Part shown: positions 51,796 to 60,119 of the stretch, in pieces
Numbering within the stretch: position 1 is the stretch's first letter
How the letters are laid out: every line of letters starts with the position of its first letter
From: Bacteroidota bacterium
GTDB taxonomy: Bacteria > Bacteroidota > Bacteroidia > B-17B0 > Aurantibacillaceae
NCBI GenBank assembly: GCA_021156365.1
Contig: JAJNDK010000012.1
Span: 1 to 64,000, forward strand
Direction of reading: 5' to 3'
DNA length: 64,000 nt
The notes under the pieces: model-generated
Seen by the model: only the letters and a program-made list of their open reading frames with translations
Told to the model about the DNA's origin: nothing
Databases searched by the model: none
Made by a program: the position numbers and the translations under genes

Positions 51796-52845
51796 ATGGA
51801 AAATACAATGCTGAAAGAGATCGCTGATGTAAATCAGAAAATGGTGAAGAGCTTTGATACGCTCTCCCAGATCCATGAGATCGAGATTGCAAGCACGCCC
51901 AAAACGGAAGTGTATGCAGAAGATAAGCTGAAATTGTATCGTTACAACAGGGATACGGAAGCAACATTGAAAACACCAGTGCTGATCGTGTACGCATTGG
52001 TCAATACGTATAAAATGCTGGATATTCAGCCGGACAGGAGTTATATCCAAAACCTGCTGGATCTTGGAATGGATGTGTACCTGATCGATTGGGGCTATCC
52101 TACCAAAGCGGATCGATACCTGAGCATGGATGATTATGTGAATGGTTACATCAACAATTGTGTAGACGTGATCCGTAAAAAGAACAAAGCGGATAAGATC
52201 AATATAATCAGTATCTGCCAGGGTGGAACGTTGAGCATTATCTATTCTGCTTTGCATCCGAATAAGATCAAGAACCTGATAACACAGGTAACACCGGTTG
52301 ATTTTGAAACGAATGACGGACTTTTGTTCAAATGGGCGAAAGACATGGATTTCGACAAGCTGGTGGATGGCAATCATGGATTGATCCCGGGAGAATTCCT
52401 GAACGAAGGATTTGCCATGCTGAAACCGATGATGAAATTCCAGAAACAGCAGTCTTTGCTGAACAGCATCGATAACAAAGATAAGCTCCTGATGTTCCTC
52501 CGTATGGAGAAATGGATCGCTGACAGTCCTGATCAGGCAGGTGAATGTTTCCGCCAGTTCATGAAAGATCTATACCAGGGAAATAAATTAGTGAAAGGCG
52601 AACTAAATGTAGGTGGCAAAAAAGTGAACCTGAAAAATATTACGGCTTCCGTACTGAATATATATGCAACGGAAGATCACCTTGTACCTCCTGCCGCTTC
52701 CAAAACCTTTACCGGTTATCTGAGTGTAAGCGATAAGGAAGATGTGGCTTTCAAAGGCGGACACATCGGTGTGTTCGTAGGGAGTAAATCGCAAAAAGAG
52801 CTGGCTCCGAAAGTGGCAGACTTTTTGAAGAACAGGGATAAGTAA
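51796..52845 (+). CDS. phaC: Class III poly(3-hydroxyalkanoate) synthase subunit PhaC
   Basis: 349 residues from ATG 51796; an upstream TTG in the same frame overlaps the hairpin and is less likely. Alpha/beta-hydrolase fold: LIDWGYPTKADRY, lipase-box SICQGG with catalytic Cys141, Asp294 in ATEDHLVPP, and His323 in GGHIGVF. The spacing equals that of the class III synthase of Allochromatium (Cys149, Asp302, His331). It polymerises (R)-3-hydroxyacyl-CoA into storage polyester. Partner PhaE lies upstream. The Ser at -2 of the nucleophile, not Gly, is mildly unusual. Terminator follows. Confidence 0.93.
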   Translation: MENTMLKEIADVNQKMVKSFDTLSQIHEIEIASTPKTEVYAEDKLKLYRYNRDTEATLKTPVLIVYALVNTYKMLDIQPDRSYIQNLLDLGMDVYLIDWGYPTKADRYLSMDDYVNGYINNCVDVIRKKNKADKINIISICQGGTLSIIYSALHPNKIKNLITQVTPVDFETNDGLLFKWAKDMDFDKLVDGNHGLIPGEFLNEGFAMLKPMMKFQKQQSLLNSIDNKDKLLMFLRMEKWIADSPDQAGECFRQFMKDLYQGNKLVKGELNVGGKKVNLKNITASVLNIYATEDHLVPPAASKTFTGYLSVSDKEDVAFKGGHIGVFVGSKSQKELAPKVADFLKNRDK

Positions 52846-52913
52846 GAAGAAGCCATCGTTGGTGACAACACCAACAAATGCATTTTATACAACTAATCTT
52901 TTTTTGTTAGGAG

Positions 52914-52949
52914 AAAAGGCCGTTCCAGTGAAGAGGAGCGGCTTTTTTG
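52914..52949 (+). terminator. Terminator of phaC
   Basis: Stem GCCGTTCC/GGAGCGGC (8 bp, one G-U) with flanking A and T runs (AAAAG...CTTTTTTG), 69 bases after the phaC stop. It shares GAGCGGC-T-rich sequence with the hairpin at 51728-51780. Confidence 0.75.
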
Positions 52950-52950
52950 T

Positions 52951-52981
52951 TTGAATGCAAGCCCAATTAATAGTATATTTG
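52951..52981 (+). promoter_or_regulatory. Promoter of the TPR/SpoIIE phosphatase gene
   Basis: TTG (52951-52953), 20 bases, TATATTTG (52974-52981), with ATG at 53004. Confidence 0.6.
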
Positions 52982-53003
52982 TTTTTCCTATTACCCGGGG
53001 AAT

Positions 53004-55172
53004 ATGAAGAATTCTTGCTTCTTCTTTTTTTTACTTTTACTGAGCACTTCCTTGTTCGCACAAGATGCAGAATCATCCCATATGATCGATTCACTCCGAA
53101 AGGTTCTATCCGGCACTATCCATGACACCACCCGCGCAAAAACATTGGTGGAAACAGGTGAGAATTTTTACGACATTTCACCCGATTCGTCCCTGGCCTA
53201 TTGGAAACTGAGTGAAACATTCTGCCTGCAGGCACTTAAAAAACAAACCGGAGAAAAAGAGCAGTATTGTTTGAAAAGCTACCTGGCACGCGCTTATAAC
53301 AACATCGCCTATTTTTATCAACGCAATTCGTTAAAAACCGCAGAGGCGTTTACATGGTATGAGAAAGCGCTGGAGATCGAAGAAAAAATAGGGAATGTGA
53401 AGGAGCAGGGTAAAACACTGAACAATCTTGCAACCCTGTATTCCAATATCGGAGATATTGAAAATTGCATCTCTTATCACCACAAAGCTTTAAAAGCCCG
53501 GGAAAAAGCCGGTTATACTGCAGGTATTATTATTTCGCTGAATAACCTGACTGCTATATATTTTCAGCAGGGCGAGCTGGAAAAAGCAATGGAATATTCT
53601 AAAAAAGCAGAACTCATTGCGGAAAGCCAGAGCTCTTTCGAGGATCTTACCTATATCTATTCCAATCGCGCCAGTATCCTGTTGAGTCGGGGAGATACGC
53701 TTAACTCGGAAATGTATTACAGGAAAGCATTGAAATTCGCTATCCAATCAGGTATGGAATCCAATTATTGTGAAGCATATATCCGGCTGGCAGGTTTTTT
53801 TATTGCCTGTAATCAGGCGGACAGTGCTATAATGATATTGAATAAAGCATTGCCTATTGCCACCCGGCTGAAGATCAACTACTCGATCATCAATATTCAT
53901 CAGTTCCTTGGGAAGGCTTACCTTCAAAAGAAAAAAGCGGAAGAGGCAAAAAAGAATATACTTATCGCACTGGAGCTGGCTCAAAAGATCAATCGCCGTT
54001 CGGAGGTGGCGGTTTGCTCCGAACTGCTCAGCAATATATACGAGAAGGATGGGAATGCCATCAAAGCTCTTGAAATGTATAAGCTGTTTGTAACGATCAG
54101 GGATAGCTCATTCAACGAGATCTCCAGGAAAAAAACAATCCGCGAGCAATTGCAGTACGATTATGAAAAAAAAGCAGCCGCAGATAGCCTTCACATGCTC
54201 GCCGAAAAGAAAATAACGGAGGTAAAATTAAAGCAGGAAAAAACCCAGCGATATGGCCTGTATGGCGGTATCCTTTTATTGCTTGCTTTTGCGGGCTTTG
54301 TTTTTCATCGTTTCAGGGAATCGCAGAAACAGAAACACCTGATCGAAGAAAAGAACAGGGAAACTGAGGTACAGAAAAAGATCATCGAAGAAAAACAGGC
54401 AGAGATCCTGAGCTCTTTCAATTATGCCCAGCGCATACAGTATTCGCTGCTGGCCAATGAAACACAGCTGACCGGTTACTTCAAAGATTGTTTTGTACTG
54501 TTCAGGCCCAAGGATATTGTAAGTGGTGATTTTTACTGGGCGGCACACAAGGGCGATTGTTTTTACCTTGCAGTGTGTGATAGTACTGGTCATGGGGTTC
54601 CGGGGGCCTTCATGTCCTTGCTGAGCATCGGTTTTCTGAGCGAAGCTATCAAAGAACGGAACATAAACGAGCCCAATCTGGTTTTCGATTATGTGCGGCA
54701 GCGTCTTGAAGAATCGATGAGCAAAGAAGAAAACCGCGACGGGTTTGACGGCGTACTGATCGCGATCAATGAAAAAACAAGAATCATTACCTATGCTGCA
54801 GCAAACAACGGGCCGCTGATAGTAAAGGACGGACAGGCGATCAAGCTTCCCTGCGACAAAATGCCGGTAGGAAAATATGAAAAACACACTCCTTTTACGC
54901 TGTTCTCCCTTGACTACAAAGATGCCGCGATGATTTATTTTTGTACGGATGGTTATGCCGATCAGTTCGGCGGACCGAAAGGAAAGAAATTCAAATACAA
55001 AAACCTCGAACGGCTGATCGTGGACAACCACAACAAACCTATGCAGAAGCAGCTGACTGTCTTAAATAAGACCTTTGATGCCTGGAAATCCTGGCCGGCG
55101 GCGGATGGCAGCAAACAGGAAATAGAGCAGACCGATGATGTGACAGTGATCGGATTGCATTTACATGATTAG
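53004..55172 (+). CDS. TPR-domain SpoIIE-type serine phosphatase
   Basis: 722 residues. Signal/anchor at the N-terminus (about 1-20, CFFFFLLLLSTSLFAQ), then TPRs (about 60-390: AFTWYEKALEIEEKIGNVKEQG as one unit, split here; CISYHHKALKAREKAG). A membrane helix lies at about 413-432 (YGGILLLLAFAGFVFHRF), then coiled coil and PP2C_SIG/SpoIIE (about 480-722): IVSGDFYWAAHKGDCFYLAVCDSTGHGVPGAF, read as SGDFYW and CDSTGHGVPGAF, and TDDVTVIGL at the end. Dephosphorylates an anti-sigma antagonist-like or other Ser/Thr target; the cognate partners are not in the window. The TPR part faces the periplasm. Confidence 0.92.
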   Translation: MKNSCFFFFLLLLSTSLFAQDAESSHMIDSLRKVLSGTIHDTTRAKTLVETGENFYDISPDSSLAYWKLSETFCLQALKKQTGEKEQYCLKSYLARAYNNIAYFYQRNSLKTAEAFTWYEKALEIEEKIGNVKEQGKTLNNLATLYSNIGDIENCISYHHKALKAREKAGYTAGIIISLNNLTAIYFQQGELEKAMEYSKKAELIAESQSSFEDLTYIYSNRASILLSRGDTLNSEMYYRKALKFAIQSGMESNYCEAYIRLAGFFIACNQADSAIMILNKALPIATRLKINYSIINIHQFLGKAYLQKKKAEEAKKNILIALELAQKINRRSEVAVCSELLSNIYEKDGNAIKALEMYKLFVTIRDSSFNEISRKKTIREQLQYDYEKKAAADSLHMLAEKKITEVKLKQEKTQRYGLYGGILLLLAFAGFVFHRFRESQKQKHLIEEKNRETEVQKKIIEEKQAEILSSFNYAQRIQYSLLANETQLTGYFKDCFVLFRPKDIVSGDFYWAAHKGDCFYLAVCDSTGHGVPGAFMSLLSIGFLSEAIKERNINEPNLVFDYVRQRLEESMSKEENRDGFDGVLIAINEKTRIITYAAANNGPLIVKDGQAIKLPCDKMPVGKYEKHTPFTLFSLDYKDAAMIYFCTDGYADQFGGPKGKKFKYKNLERLIVDNHNKPMQKQLTVLNKTFDAWKSWPAADGSKQEIEQTDDVTVIGLHLHD

Positions 55173-55237
55173 ACTGGTCTCCGGGAAAATAAATTCCCAT
55201 ACGCAGGAATTTGTTTATGCATGGACTAAAAAATACC

Positions 55238-55600
55238 TTATGCCGTTCTTCCCATGGACTCCCGTTTTTCGTTCCACAAATAGATTATTGCCTCCGGGTT
55301 ATAGCTTTCGAGAAATTCGTTCCAGTAGCCGAATAGCTTTTCGGTAGCCGCTTTTTCATCCTTGTGCGCAACATAGTTGAGGATGTAAATGCTCCAATGA
55401 GACGAAAAGTCTCTTTTGAATTTGGTCCGCAACCAGTTTCGGAAAGCACTGTTTACATCTACTCCATGGCATTCGCGGAAACAAATGCCGTATCCTTCCA
55501 CAAAGCTTATGAGGGATGAATAAGAGTTGTCAATATAAATGTTTCTACTGCTCTGCAGGTTTCCGATAATGTTTTTAAATTGTTGAATGGAAGTTTTCAT
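55238..55600 (-). CDS. Small protein of unknown function
   Basis: 120 residues from ATG 55600 (MKTSIQQFKNIIGNLQ). Acidic and basic mix, aromatic-rich end (NPEAIIYLWNEKRESMG). No motif recognised. It resembles neither a known immunity protein nor an enzyme. Coding is plausible since a 120-residue uninterrupted frame with balanced composition lies alone between convergent neighbours. Confidence 0.5.
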   Translation of the reverse strand: MKTSIQQFKNIIGNLQSSRNIYIDNSYSSLISFVEGYGICFRECHGVDVNSAFRNWLRTKFKRDFSSHWSIYILNYVAHKDEKAATEKLFGYWNEFLESYNPEAIIYLWNEKRESMGRTA

Positions 55601-55763
55601 GGCTTTATCATTTGATTTACAATATATTACGAAAACCGGCAACCCAATTTTACCCTGCCGGTATTCCTTTACTTTGCAATTTTTTTGCCAGAAAATTCGT
55701 GAAGAATTTCCACATGTGTGGATATTGCCAATGCTGAATCCAACTTTTCCCTATAACAAGAGA

Positions 55764-56372
55764 TTATGATTTTTGTCCGGCTGTTTTAACCGGGAAAGTC
55801 GTTTTCTGAATAGTTTCCTGTTCAGATCCGAGTTGAATGTTTCCGGAAGAATTAAGCTTTCCTTCTCTTTTGAAAATATATACTGAATCTGTGCCCGGGA
55901 TACGGTTATCGAACTCATCACAATCAAAAACGAAAATGGAATCAACGGCCAGTATGGACAGATCCCGTTTTATAATACCGGTAGATGAACAATAGCTCAT
56001 ACAAGGATCTCCGCTGCATCCACGTACAATGATTGTTTCGGAAGAAATGATCTTTCCGGATTTGTCGTAGGTGGTGAGCAAAGGAACGTATTCATCACCG
56101 GGCAATAAAGTAAGAATACTGAAGAAATTGGTGGTGTCTTCCAGGATGCCGTAATAGAAGGAAGCAGTATCTTTTATATAGGCTGCGTCTACAGAGTCGA
56201 TGCGTTTCAGCTCTCCCAATTCAAGCCCGTTACGCCAGGTATACGGAAGTTTGACAGGTTTGAACTTATTTATGAAATCACGAAACTCATATGGGTGTTC
56301 TGTTACAGGACTTTCATCAGAACAGGAGGTAAATAAAGCAAAAAGGATAAGAACGGTGAAAATAGTTTTCAT
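55764..56372 (-). CDS. Lipoprotein of unknown function
   Basis: 202 residues. Leader MKTIFTVLILFALFTSC ends in lipobox with Cys17. The mature part starts SDESPVTEHPYEFRDF and includes Cys pairs (GCSGDPCMSYC) and a tail of polar residues. Family not recognised. Probably in the periplasmic or outer membrane. Monocistronic. Confidence 0.8.
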   Translation of the reverse strand: MKTIFTVLILFALFTSCSDESPVTEHPYEFRDFINKFKPVKLPYTWRNGLELGELKRIDSVDAAYIKDTASFYYGILEDTTNFFSILTLLPGDEYVPLLTTYDKSGKIISSETIIVRGCSGDPCMSYCSSTGIIKRDLSILAVDSIFVFDCDEFDNRIPGTDSVYIFKREGKLNSSGNIQLGSEQETIQKTTFPVKTAGQKS

Positions 56373-56463
56373 AAAGCGTACGTAAAATTTTTAGAAAATG
56401 GTGGAGGGCAGCGCAACAAAGATACTGAAAGGAAAGCAGCCCGCAGCTACTAAATCCAGTTCT

Positions 56464-57903
56464 TTATTCTCTCTTATACACATCATACCCCAATGTTGAT
56501 AGTTCTACCTTTTTGTATTCGGCAGGAACCAGTGTGCTTTGTGATTTCTCTGCCAGGTAATACTCATATTGTTTTTCCACATCCACGCTGATATTAAAAT
56601 ACCGAACAAGGTAACACCGAAAATCCCAGTGATTCCAGATATTACCGGGAGTAGTAACAGTCGACTGTTTGGGAACCACCGAGCCGATCAGGTACACATC
56701 GTGCAGCATGTCTTCGTTCCGGCTCGCTTTCCCTTTTTGCAGAAATGAAAAACTTATTGTAGCAATAAACAGCAATATGCTCAGTGAAAGAAAGATCCTG
56801 TATCCTGCGCGATTTGTCTGCATATGTTCGGTAAATCCTGAAACAAGCGGCGCGATCAGTACTGCCAGCCCCATAGCGAAAAATGGCAGGGCCGGGACGA
56901 AATAAAAACCTTTCTGCACCATGGTCAGCATCAGTGGTGCGGAAGCCGACAGGCCGATCAATACAAAGAATAAGGCTTTTCTACTTTCTGCAGACAGATT
57001 TGTGTTTGTTTTTTTAAACCGGGCAATAAGTAGTACGATCACTACCAATCCCATTTGAGGGAGCAGCTCCATGAATATTCGCCCTAAAATATAGAAACGG
57101 CTGTCCACTGTGGGCACTTCATTGATGCGATGCAGTGCGCGCTCGAACAGGTACATGGATAAGCTCTTGCGTGCATCCGGTATCAATAGCAGTAAAAGCC
57201 CATAGAGCAGGGCAGGGATCAGTGCAATAAGGAAGGACTGTCCAATGGTTTTTAAAAAGGATTGTTTGCGGATCGTAAGCCAATATAAAAAGGGAACAGT
57301 GATCGGGAAGAAACCGGGGATGCCTTTGCTGAGCGTGGCGGCAAATATAAAAATACCGGCCAGGATCCAGTTGAGAGCAGCCCATTTTCCCTGCAGGGCT
57401 TTGTAAATAAAAAGAACAGAGCCAAGTGTAAAAATGCTCATCGTATTCTCATGCATATTATTCGAATAGGACCAGAAACAAACAGGAATGGTGATCCAAA
57501 GCAGTATAGGAAGCCAGCCCGTTTTTTTCAGCAATGGCTCATTTTTATACACCGTTCTCCAGAATACATGGATTAGCAGACCGGCTACACACATGGTAAG
57601 AAAGGTATAGAAACGCTCTACATACATACTATCGCCAAAAATGCTGAAGAAGCCGGCCTGGATACCGAATACAAGCGGAGGCTGTTCGTGAAAAGAGGCA
57701 AGCCCTGCTACATTGTGCAGGCTGAACTGCGGGAACCAGAAGGTACCGATGCCCTGGCTGAGGTTGTGCGAAACGCTGGTATACAGCATGGCATCCATGA
57801 ACATCCCGTCTTGTATCAGCACCGGCAGGGTGAGCCCGATCGCAAGACTAATGGCAATGAACCAGAATGGTGTATGTGGATGTTTCAGCAGTTTTTTCAG
57901 CAT
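56464..57903 (-). CDS. Glycosyltransferase family 39/83-like membrane protein
   Basis: 479 residues from ATG 57903 (MLKKLLKHPHTPFWF). About ten to eleven membrane helices. The first loop has DGMFMDAMLYTSVSHNLS (an early Asp/Glu typical of PMT/ArnT-like enzymes), then ASFHEQPPLVF. The C-terminal soluble tail is short. Such enzymes move a sugar from a lipid carrier to a protein or lipid A outside the membrane. The substrate is not evident. Single gene. Confidence 0.82.
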   Translation of the reverse strand: MLKKLLKHPHTPFWFIAISLAIGLTLPVLIQDGMFMDAMLYTSVSHNLSQGIGTFWFPQFSLHNVAGLASFHEQPPLVFGIQAGFFSIFGDSMYVERFYTFLTMCVAGLLIHVFWRTVYKNEPLLKKTGWLPILLWITIPVCFWSYSNNMHENTMSIFTLGSVLFIYKALQGKWAALNWILAGIFIFAATLSKGIPGFFPITVPFLYWLTIRKQSFLKTIGQSFLIALIPALLYGLLLLLIPDARKSLSMYLFERALHRINEVPTVDSRFYILGRIFMELLPQMGLVVIVLLIARFKKTNTNLSAESRKALFFVLIGLSASAPLMLTMVQKGFYFVPALPFFAMGLAVLIAPLVSGFTEHMQTNRAGYRIFLSLSILLFIATISFSFLQKGKASRNEDMLHDVYLIGSVVPKQSTVTTPGNIWNHWDFRCYLVRYFNISVDVEKQYEYYLAEKSQSTLVPAEYKKVELSTLGYDVYKRE

Positions 57904-58016
57904 AATGCCCGACGAGTTTCTAAAATTACTAATATTCCCGTATTCCTGTTTATAAAAGCTGCGATACAATATTCTATATTCTCAAACGTTTAAATTATAT
58001 TAATTATCTTTAGAGT

Positions 58017-58736
58017 GTGAAGAGTCAGTTCCGGATCATATGTTTAGTATGTGCACTGTTTAGCACCTTTGTTGCTTTTTCGCAGGATGGTGACGACGAA
58101 GGCAAATTGCCATATAACTATGAAGACCGTCCGCCAAGCGAGCCACCCAAATCCATACATCCCATATCGATCCGGTTTTCGGGAGGAGTTCCGAACCCAC
58201 TCACCAGCAGGCTTTTCCGCCACACTTTTGTCGGTATCTACGAAGCCAATCTTTCGGTAAATCTCCGGATCGGGGATTATCTATATGCAGGCCTGGGTTT
58301 CCGGAATACACTGTTATCTGTTTCCAATCGCAATAAATTCGGGAGTCATACCAAAATGCAGATGAACAGTGGCTTTGTGCGTGTGGGATACGACAAATAT
58401 CATTCGGGCAGGGTGTTCAGTTCTTTCTATATGCAGGCAGGCTACACACAAGGTCTGTACACCGGTGCTCCCAATTATGACCTGAAACCGCAGAACCCTA
58501 AATCAGGCTTCGCGTTTTTTCAGCCGACCTACGGCATTAACTTTTTCGGGGATGAAGCCGAGCGATTAAGAGTGGGTTTTTACGGCGGTTATAATTACAT
58601 GCTCTGGCAATTCGATCCGGTACAGATCAACCTCAAAGATGTGGATCCGGATATGAATAAATATGGCAACAAATCCAATGCGTCCTACTGGGTGATCGGC
58701 CTGGAAATGTATGTCGGGCTCGGTAAGACTAAATAA
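58017..58736 (+). CDS. Outer membrane beta-barrel protein of unknown function
   Basis: 239 residues with a GTG start at 58017 (signal peptide MKSQFRIICLVCALFSTFVAFSQ, split by position here: hydrophobic from 7 to 21). The mature part alternates aromatic and polar residues (VGYDKYHSGRVFSSFYMQAG, LRVGFYGGYNYMLWQF), as in small beta-barrels. Ends with GLEMYVGLGKTK. It lies 114 bases from the divergent glycosyltransferase start. No known family name. The acidic-proline leader after the signal (DGDDEGKLPYNYEDR) is unusual. Confidence 0.75.
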   Translation: MKSQFRIICLVCALFSTFVAFSQDGDDEGKLPYNYEDRPPSEPPKSIHPISIRFSGGVPNPLTSRLFRHTFVGIYEANLSVNLRIGDYLYAGLGFRNTLLSVSNRNKFGSHTKMQMNSGFVRVGYDKYHSGRVFSSFYMQAGYTQGLYTGAPNYDLKPQNPKSGFAFFQPTYGINFFGDEAERLRVGFYGGYNYMLWQFDPVQINLKDVDPDMNKYGNKSNASYWVIGLEMYVGLGKTK

Positions 58737-58838
58737 CCCAAATTGCTGAAAAACAACAAGTTTCAAAAAAGTCGAAATTTGTGCAATATTCAGATAATTA
58801 TCCCGTTATTAGTATACACAAACCCCTAAATTCTGCCT

Positions 58839-59027
58839 ATGGTAAGAACCATTACTCCTGTACAAACGATTTCTACAACTACCAACGAAGAGCTAAAAAA
58901 ACGCAAGCTGAATCCATCTGTTTGCGAGCCTTCCGAAGAGACGATCACGAACATCCTTAATTACTCAAAAGCTGTGAAAGCAGTTAGCAGTTCGAATACG
59001 GGTGTTATTATGAACGTAATGAATTAG
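58839..59027 (+). CDS. Small conserved-looking protein, 62 residues
   Basis: ATG 58839, 62 residues: leader MVRTITPVQTISTTTNEELKKRK, then NPSVCEPSEETITNILNYSKAVKAV, in parts ELKKRKLNPS and PSEETITNILNYSKAVK. Similar ~60-residue proteins with a PSEETI-x-NIL-x-YSK core are common in Bacteroidota (from memory), often near division or stress genes. Followed within 12 bases by a strong terminator, so it is a real single-gene transcript. Function unknown. Confidence 0.7.
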   Translation: MVRTITPVQTISTTTNEELKKRKLNPSVCEPSEETITNILNYSKAVKAVSSSNTGVIMNVMN

Positions 59028-59039
59028 AAAAGAATTGGG

Positions 59040-59086
59040 CCGGGAAGGCCAGATCAGATCTGGTTTTCCCGGTTTTTTTATTTTAA
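59040..59086 (+). terminator. Terminator of the small protein gene
   Basis: Nested stem CCGGGAA-gg-CCAGAT with ATCTGG-tt-TTCCCGG, then TTTTTTT (59073 onward). Confidence 0.85.
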
Positions 59087-59122
59087 AAGGCAAAAATCAA
59101 TCCCCCACATTGATTTTTGTTT

Positions 59123-59130
59123 TACTTTTG
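59123..59130 (+). promoter_or_regulatory. Possible -7 element for proC
   Basis: TACTTTTG, TAnnTTTG match, 132 bases before the proC ATG at 59262. No TTG at the right distance, so weak. Confidence 0.3.
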
Positions 59131-59261
59131 TATCAATGTTTTACTCAAAAAACATAGTTGTCCCCTTTTTCATGCCCCTTTGCGGGTAATATATTTCTTT
59201 TGTCCGCCCCGTGCGGAATCCATCATTTACTTCTTATTTCCAATAACTAAAAAACAATGTT

Positions 59262-60059
59262 ATGCGACTATGTATTATCGGCTGCGGTAATATGGGTTTG
59301 ATATATACCCGTTACCTGAGCCAGCAACAATTATTTAAAAAAGAGGACCTGCTCCTTGTGGAGAAAAACGAAAGCCGGAGGCGGGAATTACAAGCAGAAA
59401 ATATAAGGACTGTTGAATTTCCTGAAGAAGGAACGATCGAAAACTCGGATCTTGTTCTGCTGGCTGTAAAGCCACAGGATTTTGATGAGGTAGCTTTCCG
59501 GCTGAAAGGACGCCTGCGCGGGGATTGCCTGGTGATCAGTATCATGGCCGGTTTTACGATCGATTCCATCCGGCAAAAACTGCAGGTAGATCGGGTGGTG
59601 CGCGCTATGCCAAATGCAGCTGCTCTGTATGGGCAGGGAATGACCGTGTTTTGTTATAGTGAATCGGTTCACACAGAACAAAAACAAATGGCAGAAGACC
59701 TGCTTTCCGTAACCGGAAGGATAGTGGAAACCAAAAAAGAAGATCACCTGAATGCAGTTACGGCAATCAGTGGAAGCGGACCAGCTTACTTTTTCTTTTT
59801 TGCAAAGCAGCTAATCGATTCTGCTGTTGCTTTAGGCATTGATGAAGTAACGGCCACACTGCTGGTGCAACAAACCTTATCCGGTGCTTCTGCGATGATC
59901 GAACAAAGCGGGAAAAGCTGTGAGGAGCTGATCAAAACCGTGGCATCGAAAGGTGGAACAACAGAAGCTGCTTTGAAAGTACTGCATGCAAAATTACCGG
60001 ATATCATTGCCGAAGCTACAAGCAGGGCTACCAACCGGGCCTACGAGCTATCGGTGTAA
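59262..60059 (+). CDS. proC: Pyrroline-5-carboxylate reductase
   Basis: 265 residues. Last step of proline synthesis, NAD(P)H-dependent. N-terminal Rossmann LCIIGCGNMGLIYTR, the family signature AVTAISGSGPAYFFFFAKQLIDSAVALG, read as AISGSGPAYFFFF, and the dimer helix TLLVQQTLSGASAMI. Length is normal. Single gene between strong terminators (59040-59086, 60065-60106). Confidence 0.95.
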   Translation: MRLCIIGCGNMGLIYTRYLSQQQLFKKEDLLLVEKNESRRRELQAENIRTVEFPEEGTIENSDLVLLAVKPQDFDEVAFRLKGRLRGDCLVISIMAGFTIDSIRQKLQVDRVVRAMPNAAALYGQGMTVFCYSESVHTEQKQMAEDLLSVTGRIVETKKEDHLNAVTAISGSGPAYFFFFAKQLIDSAVALGIDEVTATLLVQQTLSGASAMIEQSGKSCEELIKTVASKGGTTEAALKVLHAKLPDIIAEATSRATNRAYELSV

Positions 60060-60064
60060 AAAAG

Positions 60065-60106
60065 AAAAACCCTCCGGGAATTGTGAACTCCGGGAGGGTT
60101 TTTTTA
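60065..60106. terminator. Terminator after proC, shared with the convergent gene
   Basis: AAAAACCCTCC (60065-60075) pairs with GGAGGGTTTTT (60094-60104). T-runs on both strands. Just outside the convergent T9SS gene end (60120). Confidence 0.85.
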
Positions 60107-60119
60107 TTTAGCGGGAAGA

